Shown piece after piece: positions 22,964 through 35,568 of a stretch of 64,000 bases of DNA. The notes beneath the pieces are model-generated. The model searched no databases. It was given only the letters and a program-made list of their open reading frames with translations, and was not told the origin of the DNA. Made by a program: the position numbers and the translations under genes. Source of the stretch: Adineta vaga (lineage: Eukaryota; Rotifera); the NCBI GenBank assembly GCA_021613535.1, contig CP075493.1, positions 9,176,001 to 9,240,000 of the forward strand. Direction: 5' to 3'. Each line of letters starts with the position of its first letter. The first letter of the stretch is position 1.

Positions 22964-25005
22964 TCAATGCATATCAATTAAATTATGATGTTGTGTTGTT
23001 GATAACTGTACAACATCACGTATGTTCAGATTTTCCGTCTTGGTTGTAAATTGTACAGCAGTACGTGTTGTTAATCGATATTGTTGAATATCATCCGATT
23101 CAGTTTCTATTTTACTATTTTCATTTTCCAATTTTGTTACAGATTTCATTCGATAACGTTTTATAAAATGATATAATAATATACTAATCACTACTATCGA
23201 GCCATTAACAACACCAATGGCAATACTAATTGGAAATGAAGGTGTTAGGGCGATAGTTTTAATCGTTGTAATAAGCTCAGTTGTAGTACTAAAGTCAATC
23301 GTTGACTGTTTTGTACTCGTTGTTGGAGGAAGAGTTGATGGTATTGTTCGAATTGTTGGAATCTAAAATTCATATTATTATAAATAATATCGAAGAAAAA
23401 AGAATAAAATAATTTTACTGTTCGATTTAGTATAGTAACTGTTGCCGTAGTTATTGTTGTGCTTGTTGTTGAAGTTGTACTAGGTTCTAGTATTGTATAA
23501 AATGTCCAAAAACTACTATCTGTTATGCCCATCGAGTCACGTAAACAAGTTGCAATGGGTAGAAACACGCCTGCATCAAGTGAAATATAAAAATTTTGAT
23601 TTGTACTAAAAACAATATCCGATATGATTTCTAAACGATCTGAATGATAAATAACATTATTCGGTTGTTTAAGTACGTTATAAGTAACAAAATCTACGTT
23701 TGTTGATGCTATTTTAAAACGAATAAAAGCATTAGTATTAGGTCGACTGAACGTTATCCCAGGTGGATATAGTAATACCCAATTAGATTGATATTTTGAT
23801 ACTAGACCAGTAGGAAAATGAGTTGCATTATTAATGTAAAGTGTATTACGACTATCGGAAACTAATTGAACAGTAAAACGAAGACATGTTGAATCACCTT
23901 GATTACCAATTGAATCCACTCCTGCAAAACAAAATAAGTTTTGTCCAACTTGATTGGCAGTTGCTGAATAAAAAACTTTAAAATTGTACAAAGTTGGATC
24001 GTATGGATCAGTGAATGTAGCTGATTGAGTAAAACCATTTGGATAGACGGCAATAATATTTGCTAATGTTGCATTGGGACATTGAATACGAATTCGAATC
24101 ACCAATGTCATGACTTCACCAGGTTCAACAAAAATACATTGATCAGCAGGTGCATCTCCAATATATAGCGGTGGTGAAGAACATGTGATATTCGTATTCC
24201 AAACATTAAAAACAAATTGAATAGGAACACGTGAAAGTGGCACAGTACTCGTATCATTTTCATAATCAAGTACTGTGAATGCTACGGCATAGAAACCTAC
24301 TGTAGCAGGAGTAAATCGTAGAACACAACTTGTTTCATTGAGATATGTTGAAGCAGGTAAACTTAGTAATGATCGACATATTCCACCGCATTCTTCAGTT
24401 GTATTTGCCCAAATACATGTATAACGATCAAAATCGTTATCAGCAACATTTATTTTGATATTATATGTAAGAGAACGACGAAGTCGAATGATTGGCAACA
24501 TGGTTACTATTGGGGCTTGATTGTATCGGCCATTGGATCTGAGAAAAGTATTAATTTCGACTGCAATTGACCAAGCACCACCGCCAGTAACCAAAGCAAA
24601 CCAATCATTACCAGTAAATATTGCTCGAAAACGATAATTTGGTGATACTTGAAATGTAAATCGTCCCTCACCATTAACATATTGTTCAATTTGATTGTAT
24701 CCAGTACATGGAACTGTTACTGCACTCAAGGTACTAACATTCGGTGGACATGATGACATACACTTCAAATTTCCCGAACCAATCATATAATTTCCAGCAA
24801 TTATCTGTGGATTCGTACATGGCCACCATGCATAATTCCAAGCATGACGTTGTAATACTTCAATCCGAAGTGGATTTGTCGTTGAATTGATCACACGCCA
24901 TGTTACCATCGATCCACGAAAATGAGCATTGAACACCGAAGTTATCTGTACCAAGAATATCAAAAAGTAGAAAGTGTGCCTGATTTGACCTTCCATTTCT
25001 TCCAT
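22964..25005 (-). CDS. Large single-pass surface protein with Thr-rich stalk
   Basis: The start at 25005 gives a signal peptide (HTFYFLIFLVQITSVFNA) followed by HFRGSMVTWRVIN. I recall that opening from uncharacterised secreted or membrane proteins of aquatic invertebrates. The ectodomain of about 500 residues has many Cys and N-x-S/T sites and beta-rich segments (TCIWANTTEECGGICRSLL; SCVLRFTPATVGFYAVAF). A Thr/Ser-rich stalk (STTSTTSTTITTATV) spans an intron at about 23420-23364. The second exon carries more Thr-rich stalk, a membrane segment (SIAIGVVNGSIVVISILLY) and a cytoplasmic tail starting KRYRMKSVTK that ends at 22964. This is type I topology. The role may be adhesion or recognition, but that is inference only; no known domain is certain. 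Confidence 0.8.
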
Positions 25006-25463
25006 CTAATTCAAAATTATTTTTTTTCTTGATTGAGAAGTACGAATAATTGTAAAAACTCTTCTCTACACATTATAACAATGAAATATGTATGAAAAAT
25101 TAGTTCTACGATTTCGATCCTCGTGTCGAGAAACGAGTAACACGCGATACATATTTGCAAATCATCGAGTTCTTGTTTTTTATTTTCTTTCATTTCAAGA
25201 GCGATACCAAAAGAATGTCATTATACGATCAAACTTCGCAATGTAATTTGCATAGAAAATGAAGAAATATTTACTTTGTACTTTTATGAAAATCATTGTT
25301 TTATTTACATGAAAAGAATATTCCATACATACGTTGATGGAATGTTAGTTCATAGAAAGATAGAACAGAAAAAGTAATAAAATACGTAGAAGACAAAACT
25401 TTTGCACATTCAATCATGTGAAGCGACAATGAGTTATAAAGCTAAGCTGCTAAAAATGAGTCT
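25006..25463. other. Spacer, no gene recognised
   Basis: About 460 AT-rich bases holding the probable 5' UTR and promoter of the surface protein gene and the 3' UTR of the first paralogue. No coding signal. Confidence 0.5.
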
Positions 25464-26659
25464 TTATTCTTCCTTCACCGGCTGTTTTCTCTCTACATGA
25501 AATAAACGAATACCTTCCGTATAGAATAGTTCATTGTCCACATCCTTATATGAGATTATAAATGGTAATTGTTTAATTTTGACATATCGTTCGTTATTAA
25601 TTGTATGTTCATCATTTATTTGTTTAATAATAATTGTTAATGCTGCTTCAATTATTGCTGGTGACAATAAACTGGTTTTCATTTGTGTATCTTTGAACTG
25701 AGCTGCAATAATATTGGTTTTCGCATTATGCCTGATTCTAGATAAAAATTCATCATTCTCTAAATAATTTTCTAAGACTCGTGCTACATCATTGAGAATT
25801 TCATCAGTTATCTGTAATTCTGTTTGTTTATTTGGTAATCGATCAAATTCAGCTTCATCGAAACCGAGTGTACCATTTGCAGTGTTCTGTGCTATTGTGT
25901 TTTTGTAGATGAAACGTGAAATATATTTTAGATTCTCAGCAGAATTTTGCTCTACTCTATCGACAGTTAAGATCGGTTGCCTAACATCGGTCGCTCGTTG
26001 TCTATTAAAGAAAAACGTAGTTTTGATTAGGTTCTGATTGACATGCCATGATGATTTAATATTGAACGATCTTTTGAACATTTCACTTACCTACAATATT
26101 CAAGCAGATCAACAATTTCTAGAAACTCATGTTCGTTGAATGCATTGGTACCACGTGCTCGTTCGATGGCTTTCGTCAGATACAGTTCAGCTGTTGTCCA
26201 ATCTTTTTGGAACATGTAACTACCTGCCAAATTCAAGTAAATCGAGATGATATTTTTATGATGTGTTGGTGTATGTTTTATAACAATGAATAATACTAGT
26301 TGACGTGCTTTAATTGATAATTCACATTCATTACATTCAAAAAGAAGCGTTGACAATGTATTATACAGTTCATAAAAGATATAGTGATCTTCGCAATCGG
26401 GTAAGAGTATTTTTAAACTTTCTATTGCTTGATATTCACTTACCAAAGCAAGTCTATATTGTTCTAAGTTCATAAAACAAATCGCTGTTAAATGAACATT
26501 ATAGGCTTCAAGAAATGATCGTGCTGGTAGACTTTTTATTTCTTGTTGACAATGAAGGGGTAGTTCAGAAACAATAGTTTGATAAGCTACTTTTTCCAGT
26601 GGACTGAGAGTTGACAATGAAGGCTCTACTACATTTGAAGAACTTTCACAACAACCCAT
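25464..26659 (-). CDS. Myristoylated two-domain protein, copy A (unrecognised family)
   Basis: I choose the ATG at 26659 over the one at 26674 because it starts MGCCESS, a textbook dual-acylation signal (Gly2 for N-myristate, Cys3/Cys4 for palmitate, Ser6 favourable), and because the paralogue also starts MG with Ser6. Exon 1 encodes an all-helical domain with TPR-like pairs (LEQYRLALVSEYQAIESLK; QKDWTTAELYLTKAIERAR). An intron at about 26092-26008, in the same place and phase as in the paralogue, joins YCR to QRATD. Exon 2 encodes a second domain with FDRLPNKQTELQITDEIL, MKTSLLSPAIIEAALTIII and a beta-rich end. The stop is at 25464-25466, giving about 370 residues. I do not recognise the family; a membrane-anchored helical-repeat role is inference. 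Confidence 0.72.
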
Positions 26660-27013
26660 TGTAGATCGATACAATACTTGTTGTTATATGCGACGATGGG
26701 ATAAAAATCTGTAAAATGTTTTTTTTTATGTTTGAGAACAAGAAAACTGTCAATATCAATGTTTTCATTTGATAGGTAATCCAAGAGAAAAACTAATAAA
26801 TGCCAAGTTTAGAAGAAAAGTCACGTTCATATTCTGAATCAAACTGATTAAATCTATATAGAAATCATGTTAACGGTGACATACATACATATTTTCTAGA
26901 AACATCCGCAATGATTAATTATAAGTTGGCTGACAAAGAATATAAATGCTGTATTGATTGTTTTATATTTATTACAAAAATAAGAAATACTAATAAATGT
27001 TGATGAGAACAAA
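26660..27013. other. Spacer between the two paralogues
   Basis: About 350 AT-rich bases. A pyrimidine-rich acceptor (ACATTTTACAG on the minus strand, near 26710) lies some 50 bases upstream of the downstream gene's start and may be a cis or trans splice acceptor. No coding signal. Confidence 0.4.
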
Positions 27014-28151
27014 CTATGACATATCATCTACAACCAATAAAATTTTTCCTTTGACCTGAAATACACGAACACCTGGACTACGACATTCATCATTATCCGT
27101 ATATGACAGTGTATATGAAGATTGTTTTATTGTAGAATATTTCTCATTATCCAAAGATACTTCATCATTTATTCGATCAATAATTATTGTTAATGCAGCT
27201 TCAATTATTGCTGGCGACAATTGACTAGTTTTCATTCGTGTTGCTTTGAAATAAGCTGAAATAAAACTGACGCAACCACCTTTTGAACTAAATTTTGATA
27301 AGAATAAATCTTCTTTTAGATATCTATCTAAACTTTTTAATACATCTTGAAGTATTTCATCAGTAACTTGTACTTCCGTTTGTTTATTTGGTAATCGTTC
27401 GTATTCATCTATATCAATTTTTAATGCACTTACATCATTATATCTTGGAATCAATTCTTCAATTGTTGTTCGACGTAAATAATCTTCTTGACTTTCATAA
27501 GAATCCGGTGCAAATGAATAAATCAATGGTTTTTGTCGAGAATTCTCTAGAATTCTTTGTCTAATATAGAAAAAAGTTTAATCACGAAGAAAATAATTAT
27601 TTCTCTTCTTACCTAAGAGACGAAAGAGTTTCTTCAAGTTCTTGAGTATAAGAATGTGTTAATGCTGTACTTGATTGTGCTTTATCTATCGCTTTCATTA
27701 AACATTCTTCTGCTTCTTTCCATGTACCTTTTACCATACAAATGAGACTTAAACGAAAATATTGTAAACTAATTTCAGTTGCATCCATTGGAGTATGTTT
27801 TATTCGAATATTTAGTGCCAGAAGACTTCTTTCAAAAGCTAATTCAATACTTCCCATTGACCAATAACAAATTGATAATAATTTATTCATATCAGCAAAA
27901 ATAAAATGATCTTTTTGATGATTTAATAAAGATTCTAAACCATAAATTGCTTCACATTCATTTGTAATGGCTGCAAGATATTCTTTTTGATCAAGATGAG
28001 TTTCAGCATTCATATGTTTACCATAAATAGTTAGAAATTGTTGTTCAGGAATCTTTCTAATATCTTGTTGACACTGTGAAGGAATACGTGACAGAACATA
28101 TTCATAGGCCATTTTATCCATTGGACTCAACGATGATTGTCGAGAACCCAT
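27014..28151 (-). CDS. Myristoylated two-domain protein, copy B (unrecognised family)
   Basis: A tandem paralogue of the gene at 25464-26659. It starts MGSRQSSLSPMDKMAYEYV, with Gly2 and Ser6 fitting N-myristoylation but without the adjacent Cys pair of copy A, so palmitoylation may differ. Shared landmarks in the helical domain are LSP.(D/E)K.AY, CQQ(D/E)I and IKHTP; in the second domain they are ERLPNKQTEVQVTDEIL and SQLSPAIIEAALTIII. The intron (about 27614-27560) is at the same codon and phase (SLR/QRI). The protein has about 360 residues. Identity between copies looks moderate, so the duplication is not recent and both frames have stayed intact, which implies selection. Function unknown. 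Confidence 0.72.
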
Positions 28152-29275
28152 TATACGTAAGAGTAACTAATCTAATTTGGTCAGGATAAGACTAAAAATA
28201 AGATGTTATGCTATACAACTGCAGTCATTCGATCATAAAGAAATAGCCCGATGAAATCACCTGAGAAGAGTACTCAAATTCTAATAAACTCCTACTTTAT
28301 TCTCTTCGATTTGATATGGTCATCTTGTCAACTCTTTATGTGATAATAGTTTTGTATAATAAACATACTTTGAAAATTTAGTGCATATGAAATGATTTAT
28401 TTCTTGAAATGACTGAATTTAATACCATAGTCTGCTGCTAAGTGGGAGGTTAATTCCGTTAGAAAAAAAATGCAAATCTGTTTCCGTAAACTTTAAAGTT
28501 AACAAATCTCTTTTATCATGAATAATCTCTCACTGATGTCAATCTATTTACTAAATTGTCGTTCAATGTAATGGAACCACCAGTATGTTCCCACTTTCTT
28601 CTTCTTCTTCTTCTTCTTTTTTTTAAATAAAATGTGCTCAAGAATTGCTGGCAAACATTTCCATAACATAAAATAGAATATACCAATAAAAAAAATACAT
28701 CAATCATAATTCATAAATTTGTATGAGATATACAGATAGAATACGAATGAAAGTTTATTGTACCTGTCTGTTCGTATTTGATTAACCTATATGTCAAAAT
28801 GCCCATTCAATATTCGATCAACTCAATTGAATTTCGAGAGCTTTTTAATTATCATTTTTCTTATATCATTGATCTCAACTTTGTTTGTATCAAATGTCAC
28901 TCATAGCCCATTAAAAGTAACGTATAGTATATAAAAGAATTATCATCTCAAATAAATCGTCAATTCGTACAAACAAACACACAAGTTTTTCTTTTCCGTA
29001 ACAACAAGAATAAATGAACAAAAGAAGAAAAAAACTTAAATTAGACGCATGTTCAATACAATAAAAAGAGACGCGAAAAGAAAAATAAACTAAAGTGTAA
29101 GAATGACCTTCAACATGATTATAATTCTCTGTTGCGTATTTCAGATCAATTAGAGGTCAAGACAGATGAAAAGAAAAGAACCTAATGAATTAATATAACA
29201 ATGATAGTTATTGATGTGTTTGCTTAGATGGAATGCGACAAACAATTTGAGACATATTTGTATATCACATATTCT
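28152..29275. other. Intergenic, no gene recognised; (TTC)n run
   Basis: AT-rich DNA with a TTC trinucleotide run near 28598-28618. It holds the upstream region of paralogue B and the COPB2 3' UTR. A 63-codon frame at 28516-28707 is produced by the repeat and is not called. Confidence 0.45.
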
Positions 29276-32200
29276 TCATTCTTCATTGAGCAATTCATTG
29301 ACATCATCATCATTGAATTCAAGATCCTAAAAGAATAATGACAAATGAGATTAAAAATGTTTTGTTTCATAATTTAGTGCATTAACCAAATGTGCAAGAA
29401 GCAAAGAATAAGAAAACATGCAAGTATTAACAAACGTGCAAGAAGAACGTAACCATTTTTACCTCATTCTCATTAGGAGACTTTTTAGAAATTCCTTCGG
29501 ATATGTCAGTGCCGTTTTTTGTATCGCTTACATCATCATCAACATCGATATCAAATTCTTCCAATTCTTTTTCTAGATCAGTCAACGATGTTCGACGACC
29601 GGTACCCGCTGTTGCTGTTGTTGATGTGATACTTGATGCTTTGGATGTAACAGATGCTTCTCTACTAATAAGTGATGCAATGGCTGATTTATTCGATTGA
29701 GGATTAGAATTATTCATTGGAGATTGTGAACGAGATTGATCAACACTGACTGGTGGAATGAGTTTATTCGATACAGATGAACTTGTTATTGGCTAAATAG
29801 AAGAATTTGTTTAGAATATGTTGCTTCAAGACACAGTATCTCGTTCATTATATTGTGTTGTAATCTATACGAACCTTATTGTTTGTTTGAATTGGTGTTT
29901 CATTGGCATCATCAAAATTGTCATTCTCGTCATCATCATCATCATCATCAGCTGTTTTTTTAATAAATTGTGTTGGATCAAATGAAAATTTTCCATTCTC
30001 TTCTGCTTCTTTCATTTCTGCTATTGAATTCTTTTCCCAATTAGGCTAAATGATAGAAACAAACTTCGAATTAGATCTTTATTGAAAGAGAGAAATCATT
30101 CATTATACCGTGATCGTAGAATATTTTCCAGCTGGTAATGTTTGTTGTTGTTGTTTTAGAAATTGTTCAGTTTTATACGTATCAACTAGACCTGGAAAGA
30201 GATTTTCATAATCTGTTGGATTTGCTAATGCATGTGCTGCACGTTCCATATTCATTTGTTTCAGTTTTTCTCTCCATAATCCTACAACATCATTGATTTT
30301 TGATGGAAGATATGTTCGAGCAAAGAATGCTGCTTCAGGTAAACGTTGATTTTCAATGAGAATATTTAAACAATCATCTAATTTTCCCAAGACAAAGTTT
30401 GATAGAAAAGCGATATTAAATTGTCCATTTTTTCGCGATTTATTTCCTATGGTAGCCATTAATTGTTTATCACTTGAAGCACTTGCAAGAAGAATCAATG
30501 AACCATATGATTGTGCACGTGTTAAACATTCTTGAACTAATTTGATATCACCTTGTTTTGTTGCTACTTCCGATAATTGTAACCATTTCTGTTCATTTTC
30601 TAATTCAACAGCGAGTTCATAGCATACTTGTAGATTTCCTATTTGAAGTGCTAACTCAAATTTATGTTCATTGTCTAATGTTACAGATAATGCTTGTTGA
30701 CGATAACCCTACAATTCGAAAATTACTGTTGATAGTAAAAGATCAAGAAATCGAACAAACTTGTTTTTCCAGAAAATGAGCAACGCGTGTTCGTTGTTCT
30801 TTAGCAATTGTTGGAAGAACTTGATCAGCTGTTTCAAAATCTTTTCGCATTACAGCTGTTTGATATTCCAAAACGGATAGTGATAATTCAAAAGATACAA
30901 TAGACATTTCTTTATCGCCCAAATATAAACGATTTTCATTTGAAACATAACCCAATAGATACATTACTCTAAAAAAAAAGAACGAACTTACGTAACATCG
31001 GATTGATTTCTTTCGTATTTTCTTACCTGTCTAAATGTGAAACAGTAACAATTTCTCCGCCGACATAATAATTAATTCGATTGAGTGAATTTGTGTAGAT
31101 AAAACAGTCACCAACCCATACACCAGTTTTAACACTTTCAGGAATTTCACTTAGAGCCTAAAGGAAAAAGACATAAACGATTTGTTTTCTTGAAATAAAA
31201 CATGAATTACATCGAATGCATCTTCAATCCCATCTTCAGTAAGAAGATCTTTATTAGCTTGGGCAGCAGTTACTGCTTGAGGCTTATAACGAAGTACATA
31301 ATAAGACTCTTCTGTTGCAATACATACTAATTCACCATTTTGACTCCAGATAATCTAGGAATAATATGAAATGACTTATAATAAGAAGTAAAAACTAAAG
31401 TTAAACATACAGTTTTTGGTACAATTTCAATACGACGTACTAAACTCAATGTATCCCAATCGTAGAATGTTAAACCTGAATATGATCGAACACCCAAAAG
31501 ACTACCACCAAATATACCTAGAAAATTTGATTTATTTCACCTCGTTGCAATATAGAATTCATTTCAATCGTACCTTCTGCTCCTGCTTCTGGTTTGAAAG
31601 TTTTCTTTTCTTTGAAATTCTTGAAAATTTTCACCATATTTCCATCACGTACAGCGTATTCTGATGAATCTTGTGACCAAACAAATTCCATTGCATTTCC
31701 ATAACTTTTATTTCTTAATGTTATTGCTGTATAAATAATATATTCACCATCACCACAAACAACAACAAATCTAGAAAGAAGAGAAAAATCTTTCAATGAA
31801 TATAAATCCAGTCATTTTCTTTTGCTTATTACCTTCCATTTGGTGAATGAGATAATGTTTGTGGATAGATTTCACAACTACCTAATTCTTTGACATTTAA
31901 TGGAACTTTTTCTCCATCTTTTAATTGTTGATCACTACTCAATTGTTTTAAATTAACTTGTTGAATTTCACAATGTTTTGCCCAAACAATTTTACCCGTT
32001 GAAGCATCCATTGACATTGCTGGTTCTTCTCGACCCAACTATAACAAAGAAAAACAGTTCATATTCTTATTTCTTATTGATTTAATCCACATACTTTAAT
32101 CATCATGCTTCCCTCATCATAACCAAGTGCAACATTATTTGATCCTTTCATACATGCGATGGCCCAACATCTTTCCAAACCATAATTAAGTGTTGATTCT

Positions 32201-33333
32201 AAACGATATGTATTTGAATGCCATAGTTTGACTGTACCATCTTCTGATCCACTTAATATTATAGGTAATTCAGGATGAAATGCAACACAACCAACATTTT
32301 GAGAATGTCCTTCCAATGTTTGTACACAAGTTTTATTCTATATTAAGAAAAACATTGGCATTATTGATTTCTCATTTGAAAACAAAAATACTTACTTGAT
32401 AATCCCAAATTTTTACTAGACGATCATCACCACCAGAAACAAGGTATGGTTTATCTCCACCTGAATAATAATCCACACAATTAACACCTTTTTCATGTCC
32501 TTCAAGTGTAAAATTTGGATGACTGGATCCTAATTGCCAAACCTATGTATTCAACATAAAAAAAGAAAGGAATGTATTACAAAATTATATTACTTTAACG
32601 GTTCGATCAAGTGATGCTGATGCGAAGGTATTATTATCTTTGGGATTAATTGCAATTTGCATTACATAATGAATATGTCCTTCAAACGTTTGTTTTAATG
32701 CCCATTTTGCATCCCAATCCCATAGTTTGATTGTCATATCATCTAAAGAGACAACATATGCATAAATAATCAAGCTACTCATGTATGTTTTTTTTATCAG
32801 ATAATTACCACTACTAGTTAATATATATGATTGTGTTGGATGAATAGCAAGTGAACGTATATAATCATTATGTGCTTCAAATTGATGTAAACGTTCGAGA
32901 GTATTGTAATTATAAACACGTATAGTCATATCATCCTAGAAATAAGTATCATAGAAAAAGAAAATAGAATCAAAAAAGAAAAATTTTACCGATGCAGTGA
33001 TTATCCAGTTTTTTCGAACGACAAATTTACCAGCACGAACTGGAACATCACATACTTCGAAACTTTTAATTGATTGCTAAATAAAAGACTTCATTCATCA
33101 AAAATATATGCATCGAAAGATGTATTTACTTGAGTTTCATGATTATAGATATGTGCATGACCATTAAATAATGTCACTAACAACCATGGTTCATTGGGAT
33201 GAATATCAACACATTTGACACGATCTGATCGAACTGATAATTTGCGCTTGACATCGAGGCGCAAAGGCTAAATAAATAATATATATAAATATGATTATTT
33301 CAAATGGAAACTCTTTAACACAAAATATACCAT
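29276..33333 (-). CDS. COPB2: Coatomer subunit beta' (COPB2)
   Basis: COPB2 is part of the COPI coat that returns cargo from Golgi to ER and binds dilysine signals. The start ATG at 33331-33333 is followed at once by an intron; the next exon reads [20 protein letters not shown], the conserved family start. WD repeats follow ([80 protein letters not shown]). Then come a second propeller and helical solenoid ([20 protein letters not shown]), an acidic disordered tail ([11 protein letters not shown]) and [13 protein letters not shown] before the stop at 29276-29278. There are about fifteen short exons. Family features match along the whole length. Confidence 0.96.
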
Positions 33334-34246
33334 GTTTTAACAATAGGAACAGGATGAACAAATCAACGAATAGTTCTAAAAAGAGATTACAATAATAATG
33401 ATTCAAATTTAGCATACGTCAACATGCCAACGGAGAAAAAAACGAGAATCTGTCCACGTCTGATGGATTCGGTATTTTACAATTGTTTAAGAACCAATTA
33501 GATTACTCGTTTAGCTATAGCTTCGATTGCTACTGAGAATCAGTGGAATCAGTACCTGTACAGATGGAGTTAGTAATCGAGAACAGTCATACAATGTGAG
33601 ATCACAATACAATGACGTCGTAATGAGTAATATCACATTGATATTTTCAAAAAGGATTATACACTTATCAAAACTACATTCAATTGTAATGCTTTGTAAT
33701 ACTTTTATATAACGATAAAATAATTAGCATCAATGATTTCTATTCTTATTGAACTGAGATAAATATCTGTCATAAAAGACGTTATTTTTGATTTCCGAGG
33801 AAAATAGAGATATGTCATAGATATGGAAATTAAATAGATTTCAAAAAGAACATCTAGATGACATATAAGAACTGAACAAATCATGGAAATAGAAGCATAT
33901 GGTGACCTTATTCTGACATCTAAAGTTCTCTCCGGTTAATACGTACGTTATTTAACAGAGTATAACTTACTGACATAATTAGAAAATACGGTTTCGTGTA
34001 AAATATGAAAAACAGCAATCATAATTTTTTCAGGATGAAGATCGTATAACATTTGATCATTATTTCAAACGACTAGTGATATAACATCAATACTGTTTCG
34101 TGAGTGAATCTATGATTGAAAGTAAATAACTCTGAGAAAAAGATAAGTATTGACAGAATTTGATTAAATTGTATTTAATAAAAATAAAACGACATTAGTG
34201 ACAAATCAATTAAAAATTATTCACTCAAATAAAATAGATATAGTCT
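33334..34246. other. Intergenic, no gene recognised
   Basis: AT-rich sequence between the COPB2 start and the GPCR stop. It should include the COPB2 promoter. A 61-codon plus-strand frame at 33527 lacks any signature. Confidence 0.5.
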
Positions 34247-35568
34247 CTATGAAATCCAATTCGGAGGATTCTTCTCACCGGACAGTTTAAATTCGGAAAA
34301 AAATTTAAATTGATAATGATTCATTTGTATATCTCGATCTGGACATAATGGTCGATTGTGTAATGCTTGTGCATTATCAAGATTTCGAATATATTGTTGG
34401 ATTTGATAATTATTTTGTCTCGTTTCTTTCCGTGTCCATTGACATTTACATCGACAACTTGAAATCAATTCACGAAACATCCCATGTAATTCATGACGAA
34501 AGCTTTTTGCAGAAAAACAATAAAGAAAAAAATTGATTCCATGTGATGTGAATTGAATTGAATTGAGTAGAACTTGAATCATATAACGATATGAACGTTG
34601 TGTTCTTGATACGAAATAATTACGAAAAAATACAAAATATATACAAGCTGGTAGCGTTAATACAACGAATGCAAATGTAACAAGAATAAGTAAAGCCGTA
34701 AATTGTCGATATCTTTCGGCACTTTTTCGTGGAACTTTTGCTAATCTTGAATCATTCTGTGTTCGACTCGATCGTACAGTAACAAAAATAATATATGTAT
34801 TACAAATAAACATAATTGCAAATGGACATAAATTATAAACTACTAAATGAACACGTTCCCATTGAGGATAAATATAACCGGGATTGGAACTTGTTGAATA
34901 ACATGTTACTCGACCAGATGGTTCACGATAACCATTTAAAAATAAAACATGACTGTTCATTGTCAAACAAATGGATGTTAAAAATATTATATAATATTTT
35001 GTATATCTTATTCTTCCATAAATTTGTTTCCATTTAGGCCAATAGAGATTCAATGCTCGATCTATAAATATACGACGAAAACTCGAAAAGAATTGATGTA
35101 TTGAAAATTATATTTACCTAAACTAACTGCTGTCAAACACCAACTTGATAATTGTAGAGCAACAAATGTCATAAATGAAATCATTCGACAATGAACAAGT
35201 GAAATGTCTTCAATATTACTTTGATTGGGACTAACATGGAATTTATAGAAATTATTTAAATTCCATCCATACAATGATATGATATCACATATGCTAACAA
35301 AAATTAAATAACGTACAGTAACAAAACGACGAAGCTGTCGTCTCAATGAGACAATGATTGTTAAAAGATTTCCTGTTGTACCAACAATGATTAGTACAAG
35401 CGCATAAATACTTAAACAATGAATAACGAATAAATGTCGTGAATTTTTCACTTGAGAAATCGTATCATTGATTAAATTGTCTCGAGAAATCTAAGAAAAC
35501 AATATAATATAGATATGCTAATAGAAAAGATAATTTTCTAGTCAACTCACCAGAGAGCTTGAATTCAT
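34247..35568 (-). CDS. Rhodopsin-like G-protein-coupled receptor
   Basis: Three exons. The ATG at 35568 encodes MNSSSL, with an N-glycosylation site, and joins at about 35552-35491 to the exon holding TM1 (IYALVLIIVGTTGNLLTIIV, with the family Asn), TM2 (LIFVSICDIISLYG, with the family Asp) and TM3 with its Cys (HCRMISF). After an intron at about 35119-35062 the join gives SLDRALNLYWP, the DRY-box position read as DRA. TM4, an extracellular-loop Cys (GRVTCYS), TM5, TM6 (FAFVVLTLPACIYF) and TM7 (GINFFLYCFSAKSFRHEL, Phe where NPxxY has Pro) follow, then a basic Cys-rich tail and the stop at 34247-34249. It looks like the invertebrate peptide-receptor type. The ligand is unknown. Confidence 0.87.

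Noticed and set aside
23862-24689. Minus-strand frames of 60-63 codons inside the surface-protein gene
   Set aside because: They are other-frame shadows of the long open exon at 23.4-25.0 kb.
28598-28618. TTC repeat as a possible CRISPR or tandem array
   Set aside because: A plain trinucleotide microsatellite without spacers.
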